Below, one piece after another: positions 52,251-63,215 of a stretch of 64,000 nucleotides of DNA. The notes below the pieces were generated by a model that saw only the letters and a program-made list of their open reading frames with translations, was not told the DNA's origin and made no database searches. The stretch is from Nymphaea colorata (taxonomy: Eukaryota > Streptophyta > Magnoliopsida > Nymphaeales > Nymphaeaceae): assembly GCF_008831285.2 (NCBI RefSeq), contig NC_045150.1, positions 13,747,868 through 13,811,867 on the forward strand, given 5' to 3'. Made by a program: the position numbers and the translations under genes. Each line of letters starts with the position of its first letter. Within the stretch, counting starts at the first letter, position 1.

Positions 52251-54708
52251 AAATCGTAAGTTTGAATGAAAGGAATTGCGATTAAAGGGTCCATTTCATC
52301 CCTTATTGTTAATGCAACGAGTTAAACAAGTTGTTACGTTTATACTGAATGATTTTGGGGATTGAAACAACAAGTTCGTATAAACATTAATGTGATTTAA
52401 GTCATTCATTTGCTCCCTTATAGTTAATAAAGTGGGATCGACTTGTCGTTTCATTCATATTGATTGGCTTAGGGGATTAAAATCACAAATTTGCCTAACT
52501 GCAAATGAGATTTAATACATTCATTTGATCTTTTGTAGTGAATTCAAAGATTTTAACTTGTTATTTCTACATCAAACGATTTAAACGATTGAAATCAAAA
52601 GTTCGTTCGAATGCCAATGAGATTTAACCATTCATTTACTCCAAATCCAATGAGTTGAACTTGTTCTTTGATACTTATAGGTAATCGAATGAGTATGACT
52701 TGTTGTTACATCTATATTACGTTATTTAATGGGTAAATTTAAATCACAAGTCGATATGAACGCAATTGTTGAAGCCATTCCATTCATCATTTGAAATCCA
52801 ACACATGAAACGTGTTATCCGATCCCCTGCAGTAAATCCAACGAGTTTCAATCATCCTTACATCCACTTTGATAGATTAAAGGAATGGAAATCATAGGTT
52901 CACGTGAACAGGAATGCAACTTAAGCCATTCATTTCATCACTTATAGCAAATCCAACGAGTTAAACAGGTTACATTTATATTTAATGATTTAAGAGATTG
53001 AAATCATAATTTTGTAAGACTGCGAATGAGATTTAAAACCTTCAATTGATCACCTACAGTTAATCGAATGATTTTAACATTTTATTGCATTTGTACTGAT
53101 TGGTTTAGGAAATTGAAATCACAAGTTTGAATGAATACAAATGAAATTTAGGCATTCATTTCATCCATTATAGTCAATGCAATGAGCTAAACATGTTGTT
53201 ACGTTTATACTGAATGAGTAAAGGGATTGAAACAACAAGTTCGTATAAATATAAATGAGATTTAAGTCATTCATTTGCTCTCTTATAGTTAATCAAGTGG
53301 GACCAGCTTGTTGTTTCATTCACATAGATTGGCTAAGGTGATTAAAATCACAAATTTACGTAACTACAAATTGGATTTAAGGCATTCATTTGATCTTTTT
53401 ACAAAATTCAAAGATTTAAAATTGTTATTTCTACATCGAATGATTTAAACGATTGAAATCATAAGTTCGTTCGAATGCCAATGATATTTAACCGTTAATT
53501 TACTCCCATAGAGGAAATCCAAAGAATTGAACTTGTTCTTTGATACTTATAGTTAATCGAATGAGTATGACTTGTTGTTACATCTATATTTCGTTATTTA
53601 ACGGGTGTATTTAAATCACAAGTCGATATGAACAGAATTGTTGAAGCCAATCCTTTCATCATTTGAAATCCAACACATTAAACAAGTTATTCGATCCCTC
53701 ACAGTTAATCCAACGAGTTTCAATCGTCTTTACATTTACATTGATTGATTAAAGGAATGGAACTGATAGGTTCACGTGAACAGGAATGGAACTTAAGCCA
53801 TTTATTTCATCACTTATAGCAAATCCAACGAGTTAAACTGGTTACATTTATATTTAATGATTTAAGGGATTGAAATCATAAGTTTGTAACACTGCGAATG
53901 AGATTTAAAACATTCATTTGATCACCTATAGTTAATCGAATGATTTTAACATTTAATTGCATTTGTACTGATTGATTTAAGAAATTGAAATCCCAAGTTT
54001 GAATGAATACGAATGAGATTTAAGCGTTCATTTCATCCCTTATATTCAATGCAATGAGTTAAACATGTTGTTACATTTATACTGAATGAATAAAGGGATT
54101 GAAACAACAAGTTCGCATAAATATGAACCAGATTTATGTCATTCATTTGCTTCCCTATAGCTAATCAAGTGGGACCAGCATGTTGTCTCATTCACATTGA
54201 TTGGCTTAGGAGATTAAAATCACAAATTTACGTGACTACAATTGGGTTTAATACATTCATTTGATCTTTTGTAGTGAATTCAAAGATTTAAACTTGTTAT
54301 TTCTATATCGAACGATTTAAATGATTGAAATCGTAAGTTCGTTTGAACGCCAATGAGATTTAACCATTCATTTACTCCCTCATAGTTAGTCCAATGAGTT
54401 GAATTTGTTATTTGATACTTATAAAAAACCGAATGACTACAACTTGTTGTTACATCCATAGTACGTGATTTAAGGGGTGGATTTAAATCACAAGTTCTTA
54501 TTAACGCAATTGTTTAAGCCATTCATTTCGTCACATGAAGTTAATCCAACGGGTTGAACATGTTCCATTTGCATTTAATGATTTAGGGGATTGCAATCAC
54601 AAGCTTATAAGACTATGAATAAGATTTCGAACCTTCATTTGATCACCTATAGTTGATCGAATGAGTTTCACATTTCATTTTGTTTGCACTGGTTGATTTA
54701 AGAAATTG
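52251..54708. repeat. Unit 23: A-B-C (2458 bp), last of the homogenised block
   Basis: C starts at 53988 (721 bp). Near-identical to units 20-22 through B and most of C. In C6 and the junction to the next unit it shifts to the form seen at the end of unit 17 (ttttgtttgcac rather than ttcgtttgcac, and a cgcaag anchor). Confidence 0.95.
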
Positions 54709-54712
54709 AAAT

Positions 54713-54728
54713 CGCAAGTTTTGAGGAT
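54713..54728. other. 88 bp deletion scar in module A monomer 1 (copy 2 of 3)
   Basis: Same join as at 39182: cgcaagttt runs into tgaggattgaaac. The sequence on both sides matches unit 18 closely, supporting common descent rather than a second independent deletion. Confidence 0.88.
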
Positions 54729-55406
54729 TGAAACAACAAGTTCGTATAAATATTAATGTGATTTAAGTCATTCATTTGCTCCCTTACAGTTAATAAAGTG
54801 GGATCGACTTGTCGTTTCATTCATATTGATTGGCTTTGGGGATTAAAATCACAAATTTGCCTAACTGCAAATGTGATTTAAGACATTCATTTGATCTTTT
54901 GTAGTGAATTCAAAGATTTTAACTTGTTATTTCTACATCAAACGATTTAAACTATTGAAATCAAAAGTTCGTTCGAATGCCAATGAGATTTAACCGTTCA
55001 TTTACCCCAAATCCAATGAGTTGAACTTGTTCTTTGATACTTATAGTTAATCGAATGAGTATGACTTGTTGTTACATCTATATTACGTTATTTATGGGGT
55101 AAATTTAAATCACAAGTCTATATGAACACAATTGTTGAAGCCATTCCATTCATCATTTGAAATCCAACACATTAAACGTGTTATCGGATCCCCTGGAGTT
55201 AATCCAACGAGTTTCAATCATCCTTCCATCCACTTTGATAGATTAAAGGAATGGAAATCATAGGTTCACGTGAACAGGAATGCAACTTAAGCCATTCATT
55301 TCATCACTTATAGCAAATCCAACGAGTTAAACAGGTTATATTTATATTTAATGATTTAAGGGATTGAAATCATAAGTTTGTAAGACCGCGAATGAGATTT
55401 AAAACC

Positions 55407-55434
55407 TTCAATTGATCACCTTCAATTGATCACC
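55407..55434. repeat. 14 bp tandem duplication in monomer A7 (copy 2 of 3)
   Basis: Two adjacent copies of ttcaattgatcacc, in the same module as the 88 bp deletion of unit 24. Confidence 0.92.
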
Positions 55435-57093
55435 TACAGTTAATCGAACGATTTTAACATTTTATTGCATTTGTACTGATTGATTTAAGAAATTGAAATC
55501 ACAAGTTTGAATGAATACAAATGAAATTTAAGCATTCATTTCATCCCTTATAGTCAATGCAATGAGCTAAACATGTTGTTACGTTTATACTGAATGAGTA
55601 AAGGGATTGAAACAACAAGTTCGTATAAATATAAATGATATTTAAGTCATTCTTTTGCTCTCTTATAGTTAATCAAGTGAGACCAGCTTGTTGTTTCATT
55701 CACATTGATTGGCTAAGGGGATTAAAATCACAAATTTACGTAACTACAAATGGGATTTAAGGCATTCATTTGATCTTTTTTACAGAATTCAAAGATTTAA
55801 ACTTGTTATTTCTACATCGAATGATTTAAACGATTGAAATCATAAGTTCGTTCGAATGCCATTGAGATTTAACCGTTAATTTACTCCCTTAGAGTAAATC
55901 CAATGAGTTGAACTTGTTCTTTGATACTCATATTTAATCGAATGAGTATGACTTGTTGTTACATCTATATTTCGTTATTTAACGGGTGTATTTAAATCAC
56001 AAGTCGATATGAACAGAATTGTTGAAGCCAATCCTTTCATCATTTGAAATCCAACACATTAAACAAGTTATTCAATCCCTCACAGTTAATCCAACGAGTT
56101 TCAATCGTCTTTACATTTACAATGATTGATTAAAGGAATGGAACTGATAGGTTCACGTGAACAGGAATGGAACTTAAGCCATTTATTTCATCACTTATAG
56201 CAAATCCAACGAGTTAAACTGGTTACATTTATATTTAATGATTTAAGGGATTGAAATCATAAGTTTGTAACACTGCGAATGAGATTTAAAACATTCATTT
56301 GATCACCTATAGTTAATCGAATGATTTTAACATTTAATTGCATTTGTACTGATTGATTTAAGAAATTGAAATCCCAAGTTTGAATGAATACGAATGAGAT
56401 TTAAGCGTTCATTTCATCCCTTATATTCAATGCAATGAGTTAAACATGTTGTTACATTTATACTGAATGAATAAAGGGATTGAAACAACAAGTTCGCATA
56501 AATATGAACCAGATTTATGTCATTCATTTGCTTCCCTATAGCTAATCAAGTGGGACCAGCTTGTTGTCTCATTCACATTGATTGGCTTAGGAGATTAAAA
56601 TCACAAATTTACGTGACTACAATTGGGTTTAATACATTCATTTGATCTTTTGTAGTGAATTCAAAAATTTAAACTTGTTATTTCTATATCGGACGATTTA
56701 AATGATTGAAATCGTAAGTTCGTTTGAACGCCAATGAGATTTAACCATTCATTTACTCCCTCATAGTTAGTCCAATGAGTTGAATTTGTTATTTGATACT
56801 TATAAAAAACCGAATGACTACAACTTGTTGTTACATCCATATTACGTGATTTAAGGGGTGGATTTAAATCACAAGTTCTTATTAACGCAATTGTTTAAGC
56901 CATTCATTTCGTCACATGAAGTTAATCCAACGGGTTGAACATGTTCCATTTGCATTTAATGATTTAGGGGATTGCAATCACAAGCTTACAAGACTATGAA
57001 TAAGATTTCGAACCTTCATTTGATCACCTATAGTTGATCGAATGAGTTTCACATTTCATTTTGTTTGCACTGGTTGATTTAAGAAATTGAAAT

Positions 57094-57109
57094 CGCAAGT
57101 TTTGAGGAT
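57094..57109. other. 88 bp deletion scar in module A monomer 1 (copy 3 of 3)
   Basis: Third occurrence of the same join as at 39182 and 54713, one unit after copy 2. Confidence 0.88.
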
Positions 57110-57795
57110 TGAAACAACAAGTTCGTATAAATATTAATGTGATTTAAGTCATTCATTTGCTCCCTTACAGTTAATAAAGTGGGATCGACTTGTCGTTTCA
57201 TTCATATTGATTGGCTTTGGGGATTAAAATCACAAATTTGCCTAACTGCAAATGGGATTTAAGACATTCATTTGATCTTTTGTAGTGAATTCAAAGATTT
57301 TAACTTGTTATTTTTACATCAAACGATTTAAACTATTGAAATCAAGAGTTCGTTCGAATGCCAATGAGATTTAACCGTTAATTTACTCCCTTAGAGGAAA
57401 TCCAATGAGTTGAACTTGTTCTTTGATACTCATAGTTAATCGAATGAGTATGACTTGTTGTTACATCTATATTACGTTATTTAAGGGGTAAATTTAAATC
57501 ACAAGTCGATATGAACACAATTGTTGAAGCCATTCCATTCATCATTTGAAATCCGACACATTAAACGTGTTATCCGATCACCTGAAGTTAATCCAACGAG
57601 TTTCAATCATCCTTCCATCCACTTTGATAGATTAAAGGAATGGAAATCATAGGTTCACGTGAACAGGAATGCAACTTAAGCCATTCATTTCATCACTTAT
57701 AGCAAATCCAACGAGTTAAACAGGTTACATTTATATTTAATGATTTAAGGGATTGAAATCATAAGTTTGTAAGACTGCGAATGAGATTTAAAACC

Positions 57796-57823
57796 TTCAA
57801 TTGATCACCTTCAATTGATCACC
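57796..57823. repeat. 14 bp tandem duplication in monomer A7 (copy 3 of 3)
   Basis: Two adjacent copies of ttcaattgatcacc in the module that carries the third 88 bp deletion. Confidence 0.92.
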
Positions 57824-60351
57824 TACAGTTAATCGAATGATTTTAACATTTTATTCCATTTGTACTGATTGATTTAAGAAATTGAAATCACAAGTTTGAA
57901 TGAATACAAATGAAATTTAAGCATTCATTTCATCCCTTATAGTCAATGCAATGAGCTAAACATGTTGTTACGTTTATACTGAATGAGTAAAGGGATTGAA
58001 ACAACAAGTTCGTATAAATATAAATGAGATTTAAGTCATTCTTTTGCTCTCTTATAGTTAATCAAGTGAGACCAGCTTGTTGTTTCATTCACATTGATTG
58101 GCTAAGGGGATTAAAATCACAAATTTACGTAACTACAAATGGGATTTAAGGCATTCATTTGATCTTTTTTACAGAATTCAAAGATTTAAACTTGTTATTT
58201 CTACATCGAATGATTTAAACGATTGAAATCATAAGTTCGTTCGAATGCCATTGAGATTTAACCGTTAATTTACTCCCTTAGAGGAAATCCAATGAGTTGA
58301 ACTTGTTCTTTGATACTCATAGTTAATCGAATGAGTATGACTTGTTGTTACATCTATATTACGTTATTTAAGGGGTAAATTTAAATCACAAGTCGATATG
58401 AACACAATTGTTGAAGCCATTCCATTCATCATTTGAAATCCGACACATTAAACGTGTTATCCGATCACCTGAAGTTAATCCAACGAGTTTCAATCATGCT
58501 TCCATCCACTTTGATAGATTAAAGGAATGGAAATCATAGGTTCACGTGAACAGGAATGCAACTTAAGCCATTCATTTCATCACTTATAGCAAATCCAACG
58601 AGTTAAACAGGTTACATTTATATTTAATGATTTAAGGGATTGAAATCATAAGTTTGTAAGACTGCGAATGAGATTTAAAACCTTCAACTGATCACCTACA
58701 GTTAATCGAATGATTTTAACATTTTATTGCATTTGTACTGATTGATTTAAGAAATTGAAATCACAAGTTTGAATGAATACAAATGAAATTTAAGCATTCA
58801 TTTCACCCCTTATAGTCAATGCAATGAGCTAAACATGTTGTTACGTTTATACTGAATGAGTAAAGAGATTGAAACAACAAGTTCGTATAAATATAAATGA
58901 GATTTAAGTCATTCATTTGCTCTCTTATAGTTAATCAAGTGGGACCAGCTTGTTGTTTCATTCACATTGATTGGCTAAGGGGATTAAAATCACAAATTTA
59001 CGTAACTACAAATGGGATTTAAGGCATTCATTTGATCTTTTTTACAGAATTCAAAGATTTAAACTTGTTATTTCTACATCGAATGATTTAAACGATTGAA
59101 ATCATAAGTTCGTTTGAATGCCAATGAGATTTAACCGTTAATTTACTCCCTTAGAGGAAATCCAATGAGTTCGACTTGTTCTTTGATACTTATAGTTAAT
59201 CGAATGAGTATGACTTGTTGTTACATCTATATTTCGTTATTTAATGGGTGGATTTAAATCACAAGTCGATATGAACAGAATTGTTGAAGCCAATCCTTTC
59301 ATCATTTGTAATCCAACACATTGAACAAGTTATTCGATCCCTCAGAGTTAATCCAACGAGTTTCAATCGTCCTTACATCTACATTGATTGATTAAAGGAA
59401 TGGAACTCATAGGTTCACGTGAACAGGAATGGAACTTAAGCCATTTATTTCATCACTTATAGCAAATCCAACGAGTTAAACTGGTTACATTTATATTTAA
59501 TGATTTAAGGGATTGAAATCATAAGTTTGTAACACTGCGAATGAGATTTAAAACATTCATTTGATCACCTACAGTAAATCGAATGATTTTAACATTTAAT
59601 TGCATTTGTGCTGATTGATTTAAGAAATTGAAATCCCAAGTTTGAATGAATATGAATGAGATTTAAGCATTGATTTCATCCCTTATATTCAATGCAATGA
59701 GTTAAACATGTTGTTACGTTTATACTGAATGAATAAAGGGATTGAAACAACAAGTTCGCATAAATATGAACAAGATTTATGTCATTTATTTGCTTCCTTA
59801 TAGTTAATCAAGTGGGACCAGCTTGTTGTCTCATTCACATTGATTGGCTTAGGGGATTAAAATCACAAATTTATGTGACTACAATTGGGTTTAATACATT
59901 CATTTGATCTTTTGTAGTGAATTCAAAGATTTAAACTTGTTATTTCTATATCGAACGATTTAAATGATTGAAATCGTAAGTTCGTTTGAACGCCAATGAG
60001 ATTTAACCGTTCATTTACTCCCTCATAGTTAGTCCAATGAGTTGAATTTGTTATTTGATACTTATAGGAAACCGAATGACTACAACTTGTTGTTACATCC
60101 ATATTACGTGATTTAAGGGGTGAATTTAAATCACAAGTTCATATGAACGCAATTGTTTAAGCCATTCATTTTATCACATGAAGTTAATCCAACGGGTTGA
60201 ACATGTTCCATTTACATTTAATGATTTAAGGGATTGCAATCACATGCTTACAATACTATGAATAAGATTTCGAACCTTCATTTGATCACCAATAGTTGAT
60301 CGAATGAGTTTCACATTTCATTTTGTTTGCACTGGTTGATTTAAGAAATTG

Positions 60352-62812
60352 AAATCGCAAGTTTGAATGAAAGGGATTGCGATTAAAGCGTCCATTTGAT
60401 CCCTTATTGTTAATGCAAAGAGTTAAACAAGTTGTTACGTTCATACTGAATGATTTTGGGGATTGAAACAACAAGTTCGTATAAATATTAATGTGATTTA
60501 AGTCATTCATTTGCTCCCTTATAGTTAATAAGGTGGGATCGACTTGTCGTTTCATTCATATTGATTGGCTTAGGGGATTAAAATCACAAATTTGCCTAAC
60601 TACAAATGGGATTTAAGACATTCATTTGATCTTTTGTAGTGAATTCAAATATTTTAACTTGTTATTTCTACATCAAACGATTTAAACGATTGAAATCAAA
60701 AGTTCGTTCGAATGCCAATGAGATTTAACCGTTCATTGACTCCAAATCCAATGAGTTGAACTTGTTCTTTGATACTTATAGTTAATCGAATGAGTATGAC
60801 TTGTTGTTACATCTATATTACGTTATTTAAGGGGTAAATTTAAATCACAAGTCGATATGAACACAATTGTTGAAGCCATTCCATTCATCATTTGAAATCC
60901 AACACAATAAACGTGTTATCCGATCCCCTGCAGTTAATCCAACGAGTTTCAATCATCCTTACATCCACTTTGATAGATTAAAGGAATGGAAATCGTAGGT
61001 TCACGTGAACTGGAATGCAACTTAAGCCATTCATTTATCACTTATAGCAAATCCAACGAGTTAAACAGGTTACATTTATATTTAATGATTTAAGGGATTG
61101 AAATCATAAGTTTGTAAGACTGCGAATGAGATTTAAAACCTTCAATTGATCACCTACAGTTAATCGAATGATTTTTACATTCTATTGCATTCTATTGCAT
61201 TTGTACTGATTGATTTAAGAAATTGAAATCACACGTTTGAATGAATACAAATGAAATTTAAGCATTCATTTCATCCCTTATAGTCAATGCAATGAGTTAA
61301 ACATGTTGTTACGTTTATACTGAATGAGTAAAGGTATTGAAACAACAAGTTCGTATAAATATAAATGAGATTTAAGTCATTCATTTGCTTTCTTATAGTC
61401 AATCAAGTGGGACCAGCTTGTTGTTTCATTCACATTGATTGGCTAAGGGGATTAAAATCACAATTTACGTAACTACAAATGGGATTTAAGGCATTCATTT
61501 GATCTTTTTTACAGAATTCAAAGATTTAAACTTGTTATTTCTACATCGAATGATTTAAACGATTGAAATCATAAGTTCGTTCGAATGCCAATGAGATTTA
61601 ACCGTTAATTTACTACCTTAGAGGAAATCCAATGAGTTGAACTTGTTCTTTGATACTTATAGTTAATCGAATGAGTATGACTTGTTATTACATCTATATT
61701 TCGTTATTTAACGGGTGGATTTAAATCACAAGTCGATATGAACATGATTGTGGAAGCCAATCCTTTCGCCATTTGAAATCCAACACATTAAACAAATTAT
61801 TTGATCCCTCACAGTTAATCCAACGAGTTTCAATCGTCCTTATATCAACATTGATTGATTAAAGGAATGGAACTCATAGGTTCACGTGAACAGGAATGGA
61901 ACTTAAGCCATTTATTTCATCACTTATAGCAAATCCAACGAGTTGAACTGGTTACATTTATATTTAATGATTTAAGGGATTGGAATCATAAGTTTGCAAT
62001 ACTGTGAATGAGATTTAAAACATTCATTTGATCACATACAGTTAATCGAATGATTTTAACATTCTATTGCATTTGTACTGATTGATTTAAGAAATTAAAA
62101 TCCCAAGTTTGAATGAATACGAATGAGATTTAAGCGTTCATTTGATCCCTTATATTCAATGCAATGAGTCAAACATGTTGTTACGTTTATACTGAATGAA
62201 TAAAGGGATTGAAACAACAAGTTCGCATAAATATGAACCAGATTTATGTCATTCATTTGCTTCCTTATAGTTAATCAAGTGAGACCAGCTTTTGTCTCAT
62301 TCACATTGATTGGCTTAGGGGATTAAAATCACAAATTTACGTGACTACGATTGGGTTTAATACATTCATACAATCTTTTGTAGTGAATTCAAAGATTTTA
62401 AACTTGTTTTTCTATATCGAACGATTTAAATGATTGAAATCATAAGTTCGTTTGAACGCAATGAGATTTAACCATTCATTTACTCCCTCATAGTTAGTCC
62501 AATGAGTTGAATTTGTTATTTGATACTTATAGAAAACCGAATGACTACAATTTGTTGTTACATCCATATTACGTGATTTAAGGGGTGGATTTAAATCACA
62601 AGTTCATATGAACGCAATTGTTTAAGCATTCATTTCATCACATGAAGTTAGTCCAACGGGTTTGAACATGTTCAATTTACATTTAATGATTTAAGGGATT
62701 GCAATCACAGCTTACAGACTATGAATAAATTTTGAACCCTCATTTGATAACTTATAGTTGATCGAATGAGTTTCACATTTCATTTTGTTTGCACTGGTTG
62801 ATTTAAGAATTG
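60352..62812. repeat. Unit 26: A-B-C (2461 bp)
   Basis: Module A 60352-61225 (874), B 61226-62097 (872) and C 62098-62812 (715). A is long because of a 10 bp tandem duplication at 61181-61200. C shows several one-base losses and gains (for example gaacgcaatg, acgggtttgaac, cacagcttacagac) that begin near 62290 and continue into unit 27. It is more diverged from the homogenised block and resembles units before 36 kb in C5 (intact gttcatatgaac). Confidence 0.9.
61181..61200. repeat. 10 bp tandem duplication in monomer A7
   Basis: tctattgcat occurs twice in a row. Unit 27 has a single copy at the equivalent place, so the duplication is private to unit 26. Confidence 0.93.
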
Positions 62813-63215
62813 AAATCGCAAGTTTGAATGAAAGGGATTGCGATTAAAGCGTCCATTTGATCCCTTATTGTTAATGCAACGAGTTAAACAGTTGTTACGT
62901 TTATACTGAATGATTTTGGGGATTGAAACAACAAGTTCATATAAATATTAATGAGATTTAAGTCATTCATTTGCTCCCTTATAGTTAATAAGTGGGATCG
63001 ACTTGTCGTTTCATTATATTGATTGGCTTAGGGGATTAAATCACAAATTTGCCTAACTACAAATGGGATTTAAGACATTCATTTGATCTTTTATAGTGAA
63101 TTCAAAGATTTTAACTAATTATTTCTACATCAAACGAGTTAAACGATTGAAATCAAAAGTTCGTTCGAATGCCAAAGAGATTTAACCGTTCATTTACTCC
63201 AAATCCAATGAGTGA
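62290..63215. other. Patch rich in single-base indels
   Basis: Across the end of unit 26 and the start of unit 27, single bases are missing or added compared with all other copies. Examples are taagaattg for taagaaattg (near 62805), taaacagttg for taaacaagttg (near 62886), ttcattatatt for ttcattcatatt (near 63011) and gattaaatcac for gattaaaatcac (near 63036). The flanks lack this pattern. Consensus error is a likely cause. Confidence 0.65.

Larger units (their letters stand above)
54709..57089. repeat. Unit 24: A(deleted)-B-C (2381 bp)
   Basis: Module A 54709-55495 (787), B 55496-56368 (873) and C 56369-57089 (721). A carries the 88 bp deletion near 54713 and the 14 bp duplication at 55407-55434. 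It shares other variants with unit 18 (ttaccccaaatcc, agtctatatgaac, atcggatcccctgg). This unit follows the homogenised block just as unit 18 follows unit 17. Confidence 0.94.
57090..60351. repeat. Unit 25: A(deleted)-B/A mosaic-B-C long unit (3262 bp)
   Basis: Module A 57090-57884 (795; 88 bp deletion and 14 bp duplication), a mosaic module that starts as B and becomes A-like at monomer 5 at 57885-58757 (873), B 58758-59630 (873) and C 59631-60351 (721). The layout parallels unit 18, but its last B is the full-length type without the 11 bp loss. Monomer 4 of A is B-like here (ccgttaatttactcccttagagg near 57375), a small conversion-like tract. Confidence 0.92.

Noticed and set aside
2510-60555. 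Repeated minus-strand open reading frames of 66-89 codons, one per module A in many units
   Set aside because: They recur only because the satellite recurs. Ends shift with single substitutions (the 66-codon forms come from one new stop). Stops or deletions break the frame in units 1, 18-25 and 27. No domain, signal or codon preference is visible.
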